A DNA stretch of 46,510 bases from Streptomyces himastatinicus ATCC 53653 (GCF_000158915.1 NZ_GG657754.1:8958447-9004956); one strand, 5' to 3'. Numbered from the stretch's first letter, positions 36,506-45,504 are shown. The notes: a model not told the origin generated them from the letters alone. Made by a program: numbers and translations.

Positions 36506-37450
36506 TCAGCGGCGGTGTCCGCCGAGACCCTGCTCGGTGTAGTAGCGGCAGGTACGGGTCTCGACCGGCAGCGGGGTGCCGGGCGGGGCCGGGTACATGT
36601 CGTGTTCGACGATGGCCGTGAGCGGGACGCCGAGCGCGTCGAGGTCGGCGAGCAGCGGTGGCATCTCCGGTTCCCCGCCGGGCGGTTCGACCATGGCCCC
36701 GTGTTGTACGGCCTGCGCGAAGGACATGCCCTCGGCGCGCACGCGTCGCAGCACATCCGGATCGACGGACTTGAGGTGTACGTAGCCGATGCGGCCGGGG
36801 TGCTCGCGGACGATGGTGCGGTTGTCGCCACCTGCGTACGCGACGTGTCCGGTGTCGAGACAGAGCGAGACGGTGTCGGGGTCGGTGACCTGAAGGAAGC
36901 GCTCGATCGTGGGTTCGGTGTCGACGTGGGCGTCGGCGTGGGGGTGGAACATCTGCCGCACCCCGAACTCCTCCTGAAGGACGCGCCCCAGCTCGGAGTG
37001 TCCCTCGCCGAGCACCTGCCACTGCTCGTCGGTCAGCTCCGCGGGTTCGACCAGCCGGCCGGTGTGCAGGTCGGTGTACATGGCGGGCAGGGTGATCAGG
37101 AACGGGGCGTCCAGGGCGGCGAGCAGCGCCGCAATCTCGCGGCACTCGTGCACGGCGGCCTTCAGCGAGTCCCCGCCGCGGTGCAGATGGGTGCCCGCGG
37201 TCGCGCCGGTCAGGATGAGGCCACGCCTGCCGAGTTCGTCGCGCAGATGCTCGGGATGGGTCGGCAGATAGCCGTACGGGCCCAGTTCGACGGCGGTGTA
37301 TCCGGCCTGGGCAGCCTCGTCGAGGAACTGCTGCCAGGGCACCTGCCGCGGGTCGTCGGGGAACCAGACGCCCCAGGAGTCGGGCGCGGTGCCCAGACGC
37401 AGATTGCTCAGTGCGGATGGGGTGGGTGAATGGACTTCGTCGCTGTTCAT
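36506..37450 (-). CDS. IolE-like sugar phosphate isomerase/inosose dehydratase family TIM barrel
   Basis: The 314-residue protein starts MNSDEVHSPTPS and shows the IolE/xylose-isomerase-like pattern: GTAPDSWGVWFPDDPRQVPWQQFLDEAAQAGY, TAVELGPYGYLPT, FHPHADAHVDTEPTIERFL, SLCLDTGHVAYAGGDN, YVHLKSVDP and TAIVEHDMYPAP. Conserved Glu, Asp, His and Glu residues at strand ends would bind the metal. GTAPDSWGVW is characteristic of myo-inosose-2 dehydratase relatives. It lies 22 bases after the Gfo/Idh/MocA gene, so oxidation of a cyclitol or sugar followed by isomerisation or dehydration is likely. Confidence 0.88.
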   Translation of the reverse strand: MNSDEVHSPTPSALSNLRLGTAPDSWGVWFPDDPRQVPWQQFLDEAAQAGYTAVELGPYGYLPTHPEHLRDELGRRGLILTGATAGTHLHRGGDSLKAAVHECREIAALLAALDAPFLITLPAMYTDLHTGRLVEPAELTDEQWQVLGEGHSELGRVLQEEFGVRQMFHPHADAHVDTEPTIERFLQVTDPDTVSLCLDTGHVAYAGGDNRTIVREHPGRIGYVHLKSVDPDVLRRVRAEGMSFAQAVQHGAMVEPPGGEPEMPPLLADLDALGVPLTAIVEHDMYPAPPGTPLPVETRTCRYYTEQGLGGHRR

Positions 37451-37472
37451 GGCGTTCCCTGTGGTCCGGAGA

Positions 37473-38648
37473 TCAGGCGGCCACTGCCGACGTGGTGTTC
37501 CGGGTGGCGGAGCGGGTCACGGCCTCCAGAACGTCGAGGTTGTGCAGCCCTTCGGCGAAGGCGGCGCAGCGGGGGATCTCCTCCAGCCCGGCGACCTCGT
37601 CGAGGAACGCGCGCGCCTGGTACACGAAGCTGTCGTTGTGGCCGACCCCGATGCCATTGGCGTCCATGGCCATCCCACCGGCGATGTACGGATGCTCGAC
37701 ACCGACGATCACCCGCCGGAAGCCGTTGACCCCACCGGGCAGATCGCCGGTGGCGATCGCGAACTCGCCCGGCCGGCTCTGGTCGTAGGAGAGCGCGCCG
37801 TTCTCGCAGAACACCTCGAACTTGAGGGTGTTGGGGTGTCCGAAGGCGATACGGGAGACGCTCAGATCACCGGTGGCGCCGCTGGCGAAGCGGGCGCAGT
37901 AGCTGGCCCAGTCATCGTTCCCGACCGGTTCGCGCTCGTCGCTGACCTCGACGTGTGCGTGTCCGACCACATGACCCAGCGGCAGTGGCCGCTCGGTGAT
38001 CGTGGTCGAGAGCGCCGCACCGTGGACGGTCTCCACCGGTCCGAGCAGGAACTCGGCGACGTCGGTGAGGTGGCTGCCGAGGTCGGCCAGCGCACCCGAG
38101 CCAGGACCGCCGCGGTAACGCCAGCTCATCGGGGCCTGCGGGTCGCTGCCGTAGTCCGTCCAGTACTGCGCGCTCACGTGCAACGGGCGGCCCAAGCGGC
38201 CGGACCGCAGCTGCTCCCGCACCGCGCCGATGCCCGGGGCCCGGCGGAAGGTGAAACCCACCCGGGCCACGATGCCCGCCTTCTCGGTGTCGGTGATCAT
38301 CGCGCGGGCGTCCTCGGGGGAGGGGGCCAGGGGCTTCTCGCACAGCACGTGCTTGCCCGCCGCCGCGAGCTCCCGGACGATCTCCCGGTGCAGGTCGTTG
38401 GCGACGACGACGCTGACCACATCGATGTCGTCGGCCTTCACGACCGCTTCCCAACTGGTGTCGGCGCGCTCGAAGCCGTAACGGGCGGCGGTGTCGCGCG
38501 CCAGGTCCCCGTTCAGATCCGCGATGGAGACCAGCCGTACGGGAGGCAGCCCGGCCGAGAAGACCGTGCCCGCGGACCGGTAGCCGTGAGCATGGGCCCG
38601 GCCTGCCATTCCCGCTCCGATGACGGCGACGCCGATGTCCTGACTCAT
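37473..38648 (-). CDS. Gfo/Idh/MocA-family oxidoreductase (inositol 2-dehydrogenase-like)
   Basis: The 391-residue protein starts at ATG 38648 (GGAGAG upstream). VAVIGAGMAGRAHAHGYR binds NAD(P), and GKHVLCEKPLAPS contains the Glu-Lys-Pro catalytic motif. ALADLGSHLTDVAEFLLG contributes the Asp/His pair typical of the C-terminal domain. Members oxidise inositols, sugars or sugar acids. It is first in the minus-strand operon and divergent from the LacI regulator, with two strong palindromes between. Confidence 0.9.
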   Translation of the reverse strand: MSQDIGVAVIGAGMAGRAHAHGYRSAGTVFSAGLPPVRLVSIADLNGDLARDTAARYGFERADTSWEAVVKADDIDVVSVVVANDLHREIVRELAAAGKHVLCEKPLAPSPEDARAMITDTEKAGIVARVGFTFRRAPGIGAVREQLRSGRLGRPLHVSAQYWTDYGSDPQAPMSWRYRGGPGSGALADLGSHLTDVAEFLLGPVETVHGAALSTTITERPLPLGHVVGHAHVEVSDEREPVGNDDWASYCARFASGATGDLSVSRIAFGHPNTLKFEVFCENGALSYDQSRPGEFAIATGDLPGGVNGFRRVIVGVEHPYIAGGMAMDANGIGVGHNDSFVYQARAFLDEVAGLEEIPRCAAFAEGLHNLDVLEAVTRSATRNTTSAVAA

Positions 38649-38676
38649 GTGAACTCTCCACGTTGCAAAGGCAGTG

Positions 38677-38697
38677 AGACCGGTGGTCCACCGGTCT
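38677..38697. promoter_or_regulatory. Perfect 21-base palindrome upstream of Gfo/Idh/MocA gene
   Basis: Arms AGACCGGTGG (38677-38686) and CCACCGGTCT (38688-38697) are perfectly inverted around T 38687. The site lies 29 bases before the start of the minus-strand operon and is a good candidate for an operator of the divergent LacI protein or of a second regulator. Confidence 0.7.
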
Positions 38698-38700
38698 GGA

Positions 38701-38736
38701 TCGATCTACTAGATCGAGCTACTAGCTCGATCTAGT
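38701..38736. promoter_or_regulatory. Overlapping palindromes before the lacI-type gene
   Basis: ACTAGATCGAGCT (38708-38720) and AGCTCGATCTAGT (38724-38736) are perfect 13-base arms around ACT. A second palindrome, TCGATCT-ACT-AGATCGA (38701-38717), overlaps it. The unit AGATCGA is therefore present three times in alternating orientation with ACT spacers, an arrangement that could hold two repressor dimers. It covers the likely promoter of the LacI gene. Confidence 0.75.
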
Positions 38737-38797
38737 TTTGGTAGTCTGAGGAGCGTTCCCCCGGGCGTCAAGGGGTGAGCGGAAGGGAGTTCGTCCG

Positions 38798-39841
38798 ATG
38801 GCCGGGCAGGACCGAACGCGCGGCAACGCCCCGGGCGGCCGGGAGCGCAAGCCGACGATGGCCGACGTGGCCAGGCATGTCGGGGTCTCCCGCGCCCTGG
38901 TGTCCATCGTGTTCCGCGGCGCCGAGGGCGCGTCCGAGGCGACCAGACAGCGGGTCCTGGAAGGTGCCGCCGCACTCGGCTACCGGCGGGACTCGCTCGC
39001 CCGGGGGCTGCGCAGCAACCGCACCCGCAACCTCGGAATCCTCTTCGACCTGCGCCGTCCCTTCGAGGTCGAGTTCGTCGAGCACACCTACCCGGCCGTG
39101 GAGAAATACGGCTACCACCTGCTCCTCGGCGCGGTCACCCCCCATCGGAACCAGGCCCGCGTGGTGGAAGAGCTGCTGACGTACCGCTGCGAGGGGCTGA
39201 TCGTGCTGGGGCCTGAGCCCGACGGCGACCGCCTTGAATCCATCGCCGACGAAGTACCCCTGGTGGAGGTCGGGCGCGGGGTCACTCCGGGGCGGGTCGA
39301 CGTGGTCCGCAACGACGACGCGCTCGGCACGCGGCAGGCCGTGGACCATCTCGTCCACCTGGGCCACCGCGCCATCGCCCACATCGACGGCGGCACCAAC
39401 CCGGGAGCGCGGGACCGTCGCGCCGGATACCGCGAGGCGATGACCGACCACGGCCTGGCCCACGAGATCCGCGTGGTGGCCGGTGGCTACACCGACGAAG
39501 CCGGGGCGACGGCGGCGCGCCAACTCCTCGCCGAGGGGCTGCCGACCGCGGTCATCACGGCCAACGACCAGGCGGTCATCGGCCTGCTGGACGTCGCGGT
39601 CAGGGCCGGTCTGCGCATCCCCGAGGACCTCTCGGTGATCGGATACGACGACTCCCGGTTCCTCAGGCTGCCCGGGATCGACCTCACGTCCGTCCGTCAG
39701 GACATTCCCGCGATGGCCGAACTCGCGGTCCAGGCAGCGGTCGAGCGGATCGAGCTGCCGGAGACGGAACCGCGGAGCGTCGCCCTGCCGCCTCAACTCG
39801 TCGTGCGCAATACGACGAAGACACCGAAGAACGCCGAGTAG
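38798..39841 (+). CDS. LacI-family transcriptional regulator
   Basis: The 347-residue protein (GGAAGGGAG nine bases before ATG 38798) has the LacI helix-turn-helix and hinge: PTMADVARHVGVSRALVSIVFRG, YRRDSLARGLRSNRTRNLGILFDLRRPF. A periplasmic-binding-protein-like sensor follows, with HLVHLGHRAIAHIDGG, GARDRRAGYREAM, PTAVITANDQAVIGLLD and GYDDSRFLRLPGIDLTSVRQD. It is divergent from the Gfo/IolE-like/sugar-porter operon and very probably represses it in the absence of a sugar or cyclitol. Confidence 0.94.
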   Translation: MAGQDRTRGNAPGGRERKPTMADVARHVGVSRALVSIVFRGAEGASEATRQRVLEGAAALGYRRDSLARGLRSNRTRNLGILFDLRRPFEVEFVEHTYPAVEKYGYHLLLGAVTPHRNQARVVEELLTYRCEGLIVLGPEPDGDRLESIADEVPLVEVGRGVTPGRVDVVRNDDALGTRQAVDHLVHLGHRAIAHIDGGTNPGARDRRAGYREAMTDHGLAHEIRVVAGGYTDEAGATAARQLLAEGLPTAVITANDQAVIGLLDVAVRAGLRIPEDLSVIGYDDSRFLRLPGIDLTSVRQDIPAMAELAVQAAVERIELPETEPRSVALPPQLVVRNTTKTPKNAE

Positions 39842-39853
39842 GGACGGAGCGCG

Positions 39854-41824
39854 TCAGCCGACGTGGACGTGAGGGCGGCGGGCGCGGTCGGGTTCGGCTT
39901 CGCGGAGGACTTCGCGGGTCACGGGGGCGACCTCGCCCTGGCCGAACAGGAAGAACCGCAGGAACTGGGCGAAGGGGCTGCCTTCGGTCCACTCGAAGTA
40001 GATGTGCGGCCTGCACCCGGTCTCGTCGCGTACGTGCAGCAGCAGGGCGGCCAGTGAGTTGGGGATGCTGGAGCCGTCGAGGGTCAGGACGCGGTAGCGG
40101 CCGTGCAGCACCTCGCCCCGTACCCGTACCGCGGATTCGAAGTCGGAGGGGTCGCGGACGGTGACCTCGACGAAGACGAGGTCCTCTTCCGCCGGGATGT
40201 CGTTGTCGGCGCGTATCTGCTGGGTCTTGTCGCGGTACTCGGCCGGGTCGCGGTTGTCGGGCTCGTTGGCGATGAACCGTATCCGGCGGGTGGCGGTGTC
40301 CCGGACGAAGCGCTCGGCCAGGTCGTCCAGCTCCATGTCGGTGACCCGCAGCTCGAAGGCGCGGGCGAGCCGGGACAGCAGGGACACCGCGATAATGCCC
40401 GCGATGAAACACGCGCCGATCTTCACACCGTCGGGGCGTTCCACGACGTTGACGGCCGTGGTGTAGACGAAGACCACGGAGATGGTCCCGAAGGCGATGG
40501 TCCAGCCCCGCTGCCGGGCGCGGCGGGCGGCGATGGTGACGGCGACGGCGGCGGAGGTCATCAGGACCAGCACTCCGGTGGCGTAGGCGCCGCCCTGGGC
40601 GTCCACGTCGGCGCCGAAGATCCAGGTGACCAGGAAGGCGATCAGGGTGAAGACGAGCACCATGGGGCGGACCGCGCGGGCCCAGTGCGGTGCCATGCCG
40701 TACCGGGGCAGATAGCGCGGCATGAGGTTGAGCAGTCCGGCCAGCGCGGAGGCGCCCGCGAACCACAGGATGCCGATGGTGGCGGCGTCGTAGACGGTGC
40801 CGAACACCGAGCCCAGGTACTGGTGGGCGAGGTAGGCCAGGGCGCGTCCGTTGGCCGGGCCGCCCGCCTTGAACGCGTCCTGCGGTATGAGCAGGGTGGT
40901 GATGAAGCTGGTGCAGATCAGGAAGCCGCTCATGATCACCGCGGCGGTGGTGAGCAGCTTCCGGGTGTCCCGGATCCGGCCGGTGGGCCGCGCCTCGGTG
41001 TCGCCGGGGTCGCCCTGGACGTGGGGCATGACCGCCACGCCGGTCTCGAACCCGGACAGGCCGAGGGCGAGCTTGGGGAAGACCACCAACGCCAGCCCGA
41101 CCATGACCAGGGGGTTGCTGTGCTGGGCGGTCAGCGCCTGCGACCAGTCGGTGACGACGTGGGCGGCGGTGGCCACATGCCACAGCCCGACGATCACCAC
41201 GACCGCGTTGAGCGCGAGATACGCACCCACCAGGGCCACCGCCACGCCGATGGCCTCGGTGAACCCCTTGAGGAAGACGGCGCCGAGCAGGGCCACCAGA
41301 CCCATGGTGATGGCAACCTCATGGCCGTGGAGGAGGCTGGTGAAGTGCGGGTTCTCCACCAGGTGGGTGGAGGCGTCGGCCGCGGAGAGGGTGATCGTGA
41401 TCAGGAAGTCCGTCGCGGCGAAGCCCAGCAGCGTCAGCACGAAGAGCTTGCCCTGCCAGAACGACAGCAGCCGCTCCAGCATCGCGATCGACCCCTCGCC
41501 GTGCGGGCTCTCCTTGGCCACCCGCCGGTACACCGGCAGCGCCCCGGCCAGGGTCACGGCCACCAGGACGAGCGTGGCGATCGGGGAGAGCAGCCCGGCG
41601 GCCAGGGCGGCGATACCGGGCTGGTAGCCGAGCGTGGAGAAGTAGTCCACGCCGGTCAGGCACATCACCCGCCACCAGCGCTTTCCCTGGTGTCCCTCGG
41701 AGGGCTGGGCGTGTGGGCCCGGCTGGCGCTTGGCCATATCGGCCAGGCCCTCCAGCATCCAGGACCGCAGGCGACCACCGGAAGGGTTCTCCGGAGGGGT
41801 CTCCACATCGGTGGAGGTTGCCAT
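39854..41824 (-). CDS. APC-superfamily permease, KUP/KimA-like, with C-terminal cytosolic domain
   Basis: The 656-residue protein has about 12 membrane segments (residues about 50-470). It opens with GVDYFSTLGYQPGIAALAAGLLSP, then AGALPVYRRVAKESPHGEGSIAMLE, LALGLSGFETGVAVMPHV and LNLMPRYLPRYG. A cytosolic tail of about 170 residues follows (AERFVRDTATRRIRFIANEP, EDLVFVEVTVRDPS, FYFEWTEG-like YFEWTEGSPFAQFLRF). This layout, permease plus alpha/beta tail, is that of KimA/KUP-like potassium importers and unassigned amino acid permeases; I cannot decide between them. Its leader carries a small hairpin. It is divergent from the tetR gene. Confidence 0.82.
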   Translation of the reverse strand: MATSTDVETPPENPSGGRLRSWMLEGLADMAKRQPGPHAQPSEGHQGKRWWRVMCLTGVDYFSTLGYQPGIAALAAGLLSPIATLVLVAVTLAGALPVYRRVAKESPHGEGSIAMLERLLSFWQGKLFVLTLLGFAATDFLITITLSAADASTHLVENPHFTSLLHGHEVAITMGLVALLGAVFLKGFTEAIGVAVALVGAYLALNAVVVIVGLWHVATAAHVVTDWSQALTAQHSNPLVMVGLALVVFPKLALGLSGFETGVAVMPHVQGDPGDTEARPTGRIRDTRKLLTTAAVIMSGFLICTSFITTLLIPQDAFKAGGPANGRALAYLAHQYLGSVFGTVYDAATIGILWFAGASALAGLLNLMPRYLPRYGMAPHWARAVRPMVLVFTLIAFLVTWIFGADVDAQGGAYATGVLVLMTSAAVAVTIAARRARQRGWTIAFGTISVVFVYTTAVNVVERPDGVKIGACFIAGIIAVSLLSRLARAFELRVTDMELDDLAERFVRDTATRRIRFIANEPDNRDPAEYRDKTQQIRADNDIPAEEDLVFVEVTVRDPSDFESAVRVRGEVLHGRYRVLTLDGSSIPNSLAALLLHVRDETGCRPHIYFEWTEGSPFAQFLRFFLFGQGEVAPVTREVLREAEPDRARRPHVHVG

Positions 41825-41855
41825 CGTGCACTCCTGTCACATCACAAGGAACAAG

Positions 41856-41870
41856 CCGCTCAAAGAGCGG
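41856..41870 (-). promoter_or_regulatory. Small hairpin in the permease leader
   Basis: CCGCTC-AAA-GAGCGG forms a perfect six-base stem with three-base loop about 30 bases before the minus-strand start codon. The remaining divergent region (41871-42108) shows only short palindromes such as GCTTG-CA-CAAGC at 42000-42011, a weak TetR-site candidate. Confidence 0.35.
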
Positions 41871-42108
41871 TCCGGCCAGCGTAAGCGCCGCTGTCCGGCA
41901 TATGGGGGTCAGGGGGGTTGCGTTACGGAACGTCCTCGGCGGGTCACAGGTGCCGAGCGCCGTCAGCTTTCGCAAGTGCGAGGGATTGATGGCCTGTTGG
42001 CTTGCACAAGCTGGGTGATCAGGCGGCATGGGTCGTATGTGCGTTTGGGCGGGAGGTCGGTTCGGGTACGGTCACCCGGGAGTACGTGAAGAACATCAGG
42101 AGAGGCTC

Positions 42109-42669
42109 ATGAGCGCGCCAGCACGCCGTACGGATGCGGTGCAGAACCGGACCCGCATCGTGGAGGCCGCCCGCGCAGCCCTCGCCGAGTCCCGCCACGT
42201 CCACCTCAACGAGATCGCCAAGCGCGCCGGGGTGGGGCAGGGAACGCTCTACCGGAACTTCCCCAACCGCGAAGCGCTCCTGGCCGAGGTCTACCGGCGC
42301 GACGTCGAAGAACTCGTGAGCGCCGCCTCCGCCCTGCTGGCGGAGCACGAGCCCGTGGAAGCCCTGCGCCACTGGCTGGACCGGGTGATCGACTACGCCG
42401 AGATCAAGCGCGGCGTCCTGGCGGCGCTGGAGCCGGTGGCCTGGCAGGATCTCGTCGCCCACAGCCACAACCCCATCGAAGGCGCCCTCGCTCAGCTGCT
42501 GGACGCCGGGAAAGCGGCCGGTTCCCTCCGCACGGACGTGGACGCCCACGGGGCCCTGCTGCTCATCGCCTACCTCGGCCGGCTGGAGCGGGGTGAGTGG
42601 GAGTCGACGGCACGGCCCCTGATGAACGTTATCCTCGACGGCCTTCGCCGACCGGACGCGGACCGGTGA
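42109..42669 (+). CDS. TetR-family regulator
   Basis: ATG 42109 follows AGGAGAGG. The 186-residue protein has an N-terminal TetR domain: NRTRIVEAARAALAESRHVHLNEIAKRAGVGQGTLYRNFPNREALLAEVYRR, followed by an alpha-helical ligand-binding domain. It is divergent from the KUP/KimA-like permease and upstream of the CPBP gene; either could be its target. Ligand unknown. Confidence 0.92.
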   Translation: MSAPARRTDAVQNRTRIVEAARAALAESRHVHLNEIAKRAGVGQGTLYRNFPNREALLAEVYRRDVEELVSAASALLAEHEPVEALRHWLDRVIDYAEIKRGVLAALEPVAWQDLVAHSHNPIEGALAQLLDAGKAAGSLRTDVDAHGALLLIAYLGRLERGEWESTARPLMNVILDGLRRPDADR

Positions 42670-42790
42670 GCGCGTTCCGTCAAAGGATGTACATGCGTTT
42701 CCTCCCCTAGGACGACGGTCATGACGTGGCGGCAGGTGAGGCTGGAGAGCGCCTGAGACGCCCAGCCGCGAGCCGAGAGCCGGGAGAACC

Positions 42791-43736
42791 ATGTCCGCAC
42801 TTCGCCACCGAGTATCCGTGTCCGACCGTGGCGGGGCCGTGGCCCGGGCCCTGGGCGGTGGCCTCGTGATGGCCGTGGCGCTTGGTGTCGGCACCGGGCT
42901 CGGCCCGGCCCTCGCCGACGCCTGCGGGGTCGGCGGCTTGTCGGCTCGGCTGGTCCCCGCAGCGCTCGTCAGCGCTGTGGCCGTACCCCTGATCCTTCGC
43001 GTGGCACGCCCCGGTTCACTCGGTTTCGGAAACGCGGGCTCGCGTCTGCGTGCCTTCCTCATCGGCGTCGGCGTGACGGCCGCCGCGGCGGCGCTCGTGC
43101 TGGGCGCGGGCACGGCCGCCGGGATGCTGGAGTGGGCGCGACCCGATCCCGCGGCCCTCGTCGGCTTCGTCGTCTCCAACGCACTGGTCGCGTTCCTGCT
43201 CGAAGCGCTGCCCGAGGAGACCACGCTGCGCGGCTACGCCTGGACGTCACTGCGCGAGCGGTTCGGGGCGATGGGCTCGGCGCTGGGCACCACGGCAGTC
43301 TTCCTGTTGGTGCCCGGTGTCTCGACGGTGGTGGAGGCCGGGGTGGCGCGGCTGGTCGGCGAGGAGCCTCCGCCGATCGGGCCGGCGCCTTCCGGGCCAG
43401 CATCCGGTCGACTATCTCGTCCTTCTGACCGTGTTCGGCCTGATGCTCGTCGCCGCCAGGACGGCCGTGGCCGGGGCTCCGCTGTGGGCCACGATAGGCG
43501 CACACCTCACCTTTCTGACCATCAACCGGGCCGTGCTGGAAGGCAACGAGCGCGATGCGGGTGTGTCCGTGGACCAGACGACACCGGACGCGGTGCTGCT
43601 CGTCCCCGCGTATCTGCTGGTCGCCACCGTCGCGTTCCTCGCGTATGGCCGCATCGCACGTCGGGGCTCCCTCACGGCCTCATCCGATTTGCCGCGGCCT
43701 GATGGGCAACCGTACGTTCGCCACCATGGCGGATGA
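42791..43736 (+). pseudogene. CPBP-family membrane protein (CAAX protease-like), one-base frameshift
   Basis: ATG 42791 reads a multi-pass membrane protein in frame 2: GGGLVMAVALGVGTGLGPAL, FLIGVGVTAAAAALVLGAG, then the CPBP/Abi motif FLLEALPEETTLRGYAW with the Glu-Glu and Arg of the active site. At 43397-43398 one extra C breaks the frame; without it the sequence continues SGQHPVDYLVLLTVFG, LWATIGAHLTFLTINR (His of the third motif) and AYLLVATVAFLAYGRIARRG in frame 3 to 43736. The rebuilt protein is about 314 residues. CPBP proteins are intramembrane proteases or are linked to bacteriocin immunity. It overlaps the M24 gene by 11 bases. Confidence 0.78.
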
Positions 43737-44418
43737 CGAACACACGCGCGCGGCGCGGTTGCTGGAAGCCCAGGCGAAGGCGGAACGGCTCTTCGCGGAG
43801 GTCGAGGAGCGTGGGCTCCTCGCGCCCGGCGAGGGCGAGCGGGCGGTCAGCGACCGGATCCGGGATCTGGCCAACGAGATGTTCGGTACGACCCGCCACT
43901 GGCACAAGCGAATCGTGCGCTCGGGGCCGAACACGCTGATGCCGTACCGGGAGAACCCGCCGGACCGCGTGATCGGCGCGGACGACATCGTGTTCGCCGA
44001 CTTCGGGCCGATCTTCGAGGAGTACGAGGCCGACTTCGGGCGGACCTTCGTCCTCGGCGACGACCCGGTCAAGCAGCGCCTGCGGGACGATCTGGCCGAG
44101 GTCTTCGCGGCGGGCAAGCGTTACTTCGAGAGCGACCCGGACATCACCGGGAAGCGGCTGCACGCCGAGGTCGAGCGGCTGGCCACCGAGGCCGGATGGG
44201 AGCTGGGCGGCTGGCACGCCGGACACCTGGTCGGCGAGTTCCCGCATGAGACGATCGACGGCGCGGACACGGAGTCGTACATCACCCCCGCCAACGACAC
44301 CCCGCTGCGCCGCACCGACAAGTCCGGGCGCCACTGCCACTGGATCCAGGAGATCCATCTCGTCGACCGGGAACGGGGATTCGGCGGCTTCTACGAGCAA
44401 CTGCTCACCCTGAGCTGA
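43726..44418 (+). CDS. M24-family metallopeptidase-like hydrolase
   Basis: The 230-residue protein keeps the five metal ligands of the pita-bread fold: Asp in IVFADFGPIF, Asp in YEADFGRTFVLG, His in GGWHAGHLVGEFPHE, Glu in HWIQEIHLVD and Glu in GGFYEQLL. It lacks the N-terminal creatinase domain, so it is of the short Xaa-Pro/methionine aminopeptidase-like type. ATG 43726 and ATG 43702 are both possible starts; neither has a good ribosome site, so it may be coupled to the CPBP gene that it overlaps. A hairpin lies 27 bases after the stop. Confidence 0.88.
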   Translation: MADDEHTRAARLLEAQAKAERLFAEVEERGLLAPGEGERAVSDRIRDLANEMFGTTRHWHKRIVRSGPNTLMPYRENPPDRVIGADDIVFADFGPIFEEYEADFGRTFVLGDDPVKQRLRDDLAEVFAAGKRYFESDPDITGKRLHAEVERLATEAGWELGGWHAGHLVGEFPHETIDGADTESYITPANDTPLRRTDKSGRHCHWIQEIHLVDRERGFGGFYEQLLTLS

Positions 44419-44444
44419 TCCACCTCTCTACGCCCCTCCGCCCC

Positions 44445-44460
44445 GCCCGCGGGAGCGGGC
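44445..44460 (+). terminator. Hairpin after M24 gene
   Basis: GCCCGC-GGGA-GCGGGC is a perfect six-base stem with four-base loop between the convergent M24 and araC genes. The remaining bases up to 44550 show no gene. Confidence 0.5.
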
Positions 44461-44550
44461 CTGATGGAGCCGGACCTTGGCGCGGTTTCCGCAGCGGTCA
44501 TCGAGCACCAGCGCCGGTTTCGACGACTACCGCGCCTGAGGCGGGTGGAT

Positions 44551-45504
44551 TCAGGCGTTCGAGCCGGTCGCGGTGCGCCGGAACTCGCTCGGGTTGGCGC
44601 CTCGTACCCGCTTGAACGCCGCGCTGAACCCGAACGGGTCGGCGTACCCCACGGTGCGGGCGATGTCCGCGATGGTCGCGGCCTCCTGCTCGACCAGGAG
44701 GTCGGCCGCGAGCGTCATGCGCCAGCGGGTGAGGTAGGTCAGCGGCGGTTCGCCGACCAGGTCGGCGAACCGCTTGGCCAGCGTCGAACGCGACACCCCG
44801 GTGCGGTCGGCCAGCGCGGCGACCGTCCAGGGTGCCGCCGGTTCGGCGTGCAGCAGGCGCAGCGCGTCGCCGACCACCGGGTCCCGCTGGGCGGCCCACC
44901 AGGCCGGGGGCTCGCCGCCGGGCCGGTCGAACCACTCCCGCAGCGTGCAGACCAGCATCCAGTCCAGCAGCCGGTCGAGGACGACCTGTTGGCCCGGCGT
45001 GTCGACGGCGACCTCGGCGGCGACGTGGTCCAGCACGGCGTCGGCCGTGCCCCCGGCGCCTACGCGCAGTACGACGGGCAGCGCGTCCAGCAGTCGGCGG
45101 CTGATCTCGCCGCGCACCGGATAGGCGCCGACGATCAGGGTCGTCGCACCGCGGCCGTCACCGGCGTCGTCCTCGCCGCAGTCGTTCCAGCCGAGCCGGT
45201 GCCGGGTCCCGCCCTGTTCGGGCGTCGCGCAGTGCTCGCCGCATGCGAGCGGTTCGGCCGGGGTGTGGAGCTCGTCGACGAAGGTGAACGTCGCGGGGCC
45301 GCGTACGACGATCGTCTCGCGGGCGCGAAGCAGCTCGGGCGGACGCCCCTCCGGCACGATCCAGCCCGCCCCGGTGAGGACGGTGCACAGGGTCAGCGGC
45401 GCGCCGTCCACGAAGTGGAGGGCCCAGGGCGGGGTCAGGGTCGAGCTGCCGAACAACGAGCCGTGGGCTCGTACCCCCCGGATCAGATCACTGAACGCGT
45501 CCAC
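44551..45504 (-). CDS. AraC-family regulator with N-terminal cupin (paralogue of 8552-9475)
   Basis: The 317-residue protein aligns along its whole length with the regulator at 8552-9475: MDAFSDLIRGVRAHGSLFG at the start, GAGWIVPEG in the cupin, REWFDRPGG before the DNA-binding part, then LADRTGVSRSTLAKRFADLVGEPPLTYLTRWRM and IARTVGYADPFGFSAAFKR. It is divergent from an NmrA-like reductase with 96 bases between, the same arrangement as the first cassette. It probably controls that reductase. Confidence 0.9.
   Translation of the reverse strand: MDAFSDLIRGVRAHGSLFGSSTLTPPWALHFVDGAPLTLCTVLTGAGWIVPEGRPPELLRARETIVVRGPATFTFVDELHTPAEPLACGEHCATPEQGGTRHRLGWNDCGEDDAGDGRGATTLIVGAYPVRGEISRRLLDALPVVLRVGAGGTADAVLDHVAAEVAVDTPGQQVVLDRLLDWMLVCTLREWFDRPGGEPPAWWAAQRDPVVGDALRLLHAEPAAPWTVAALADRTGVSRSTLAKRFADLVGEPPLTYLTRWRMTLAADLLVEQEAATIADIARTVGYADPFGFSAAFKRVRGANPSEFRRTATGSNA

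Noticed and set aside
40103..41884. Plus-strand frame (593 codons) opposite the permease
   Set aside because: Extremely rich in Gly, Asp, His and Gln with no hydrophobic core; it mirrors the membrane helices of the real gene.
41825..42108. c-di-AMP (ydaO-type) riboswitch for the KUP/KimA-like permease
   Set aside because: The leader contains only a six-base-pair hairpin close to the start, and I could not find the multi-stem riboswitch core in the divergent region.
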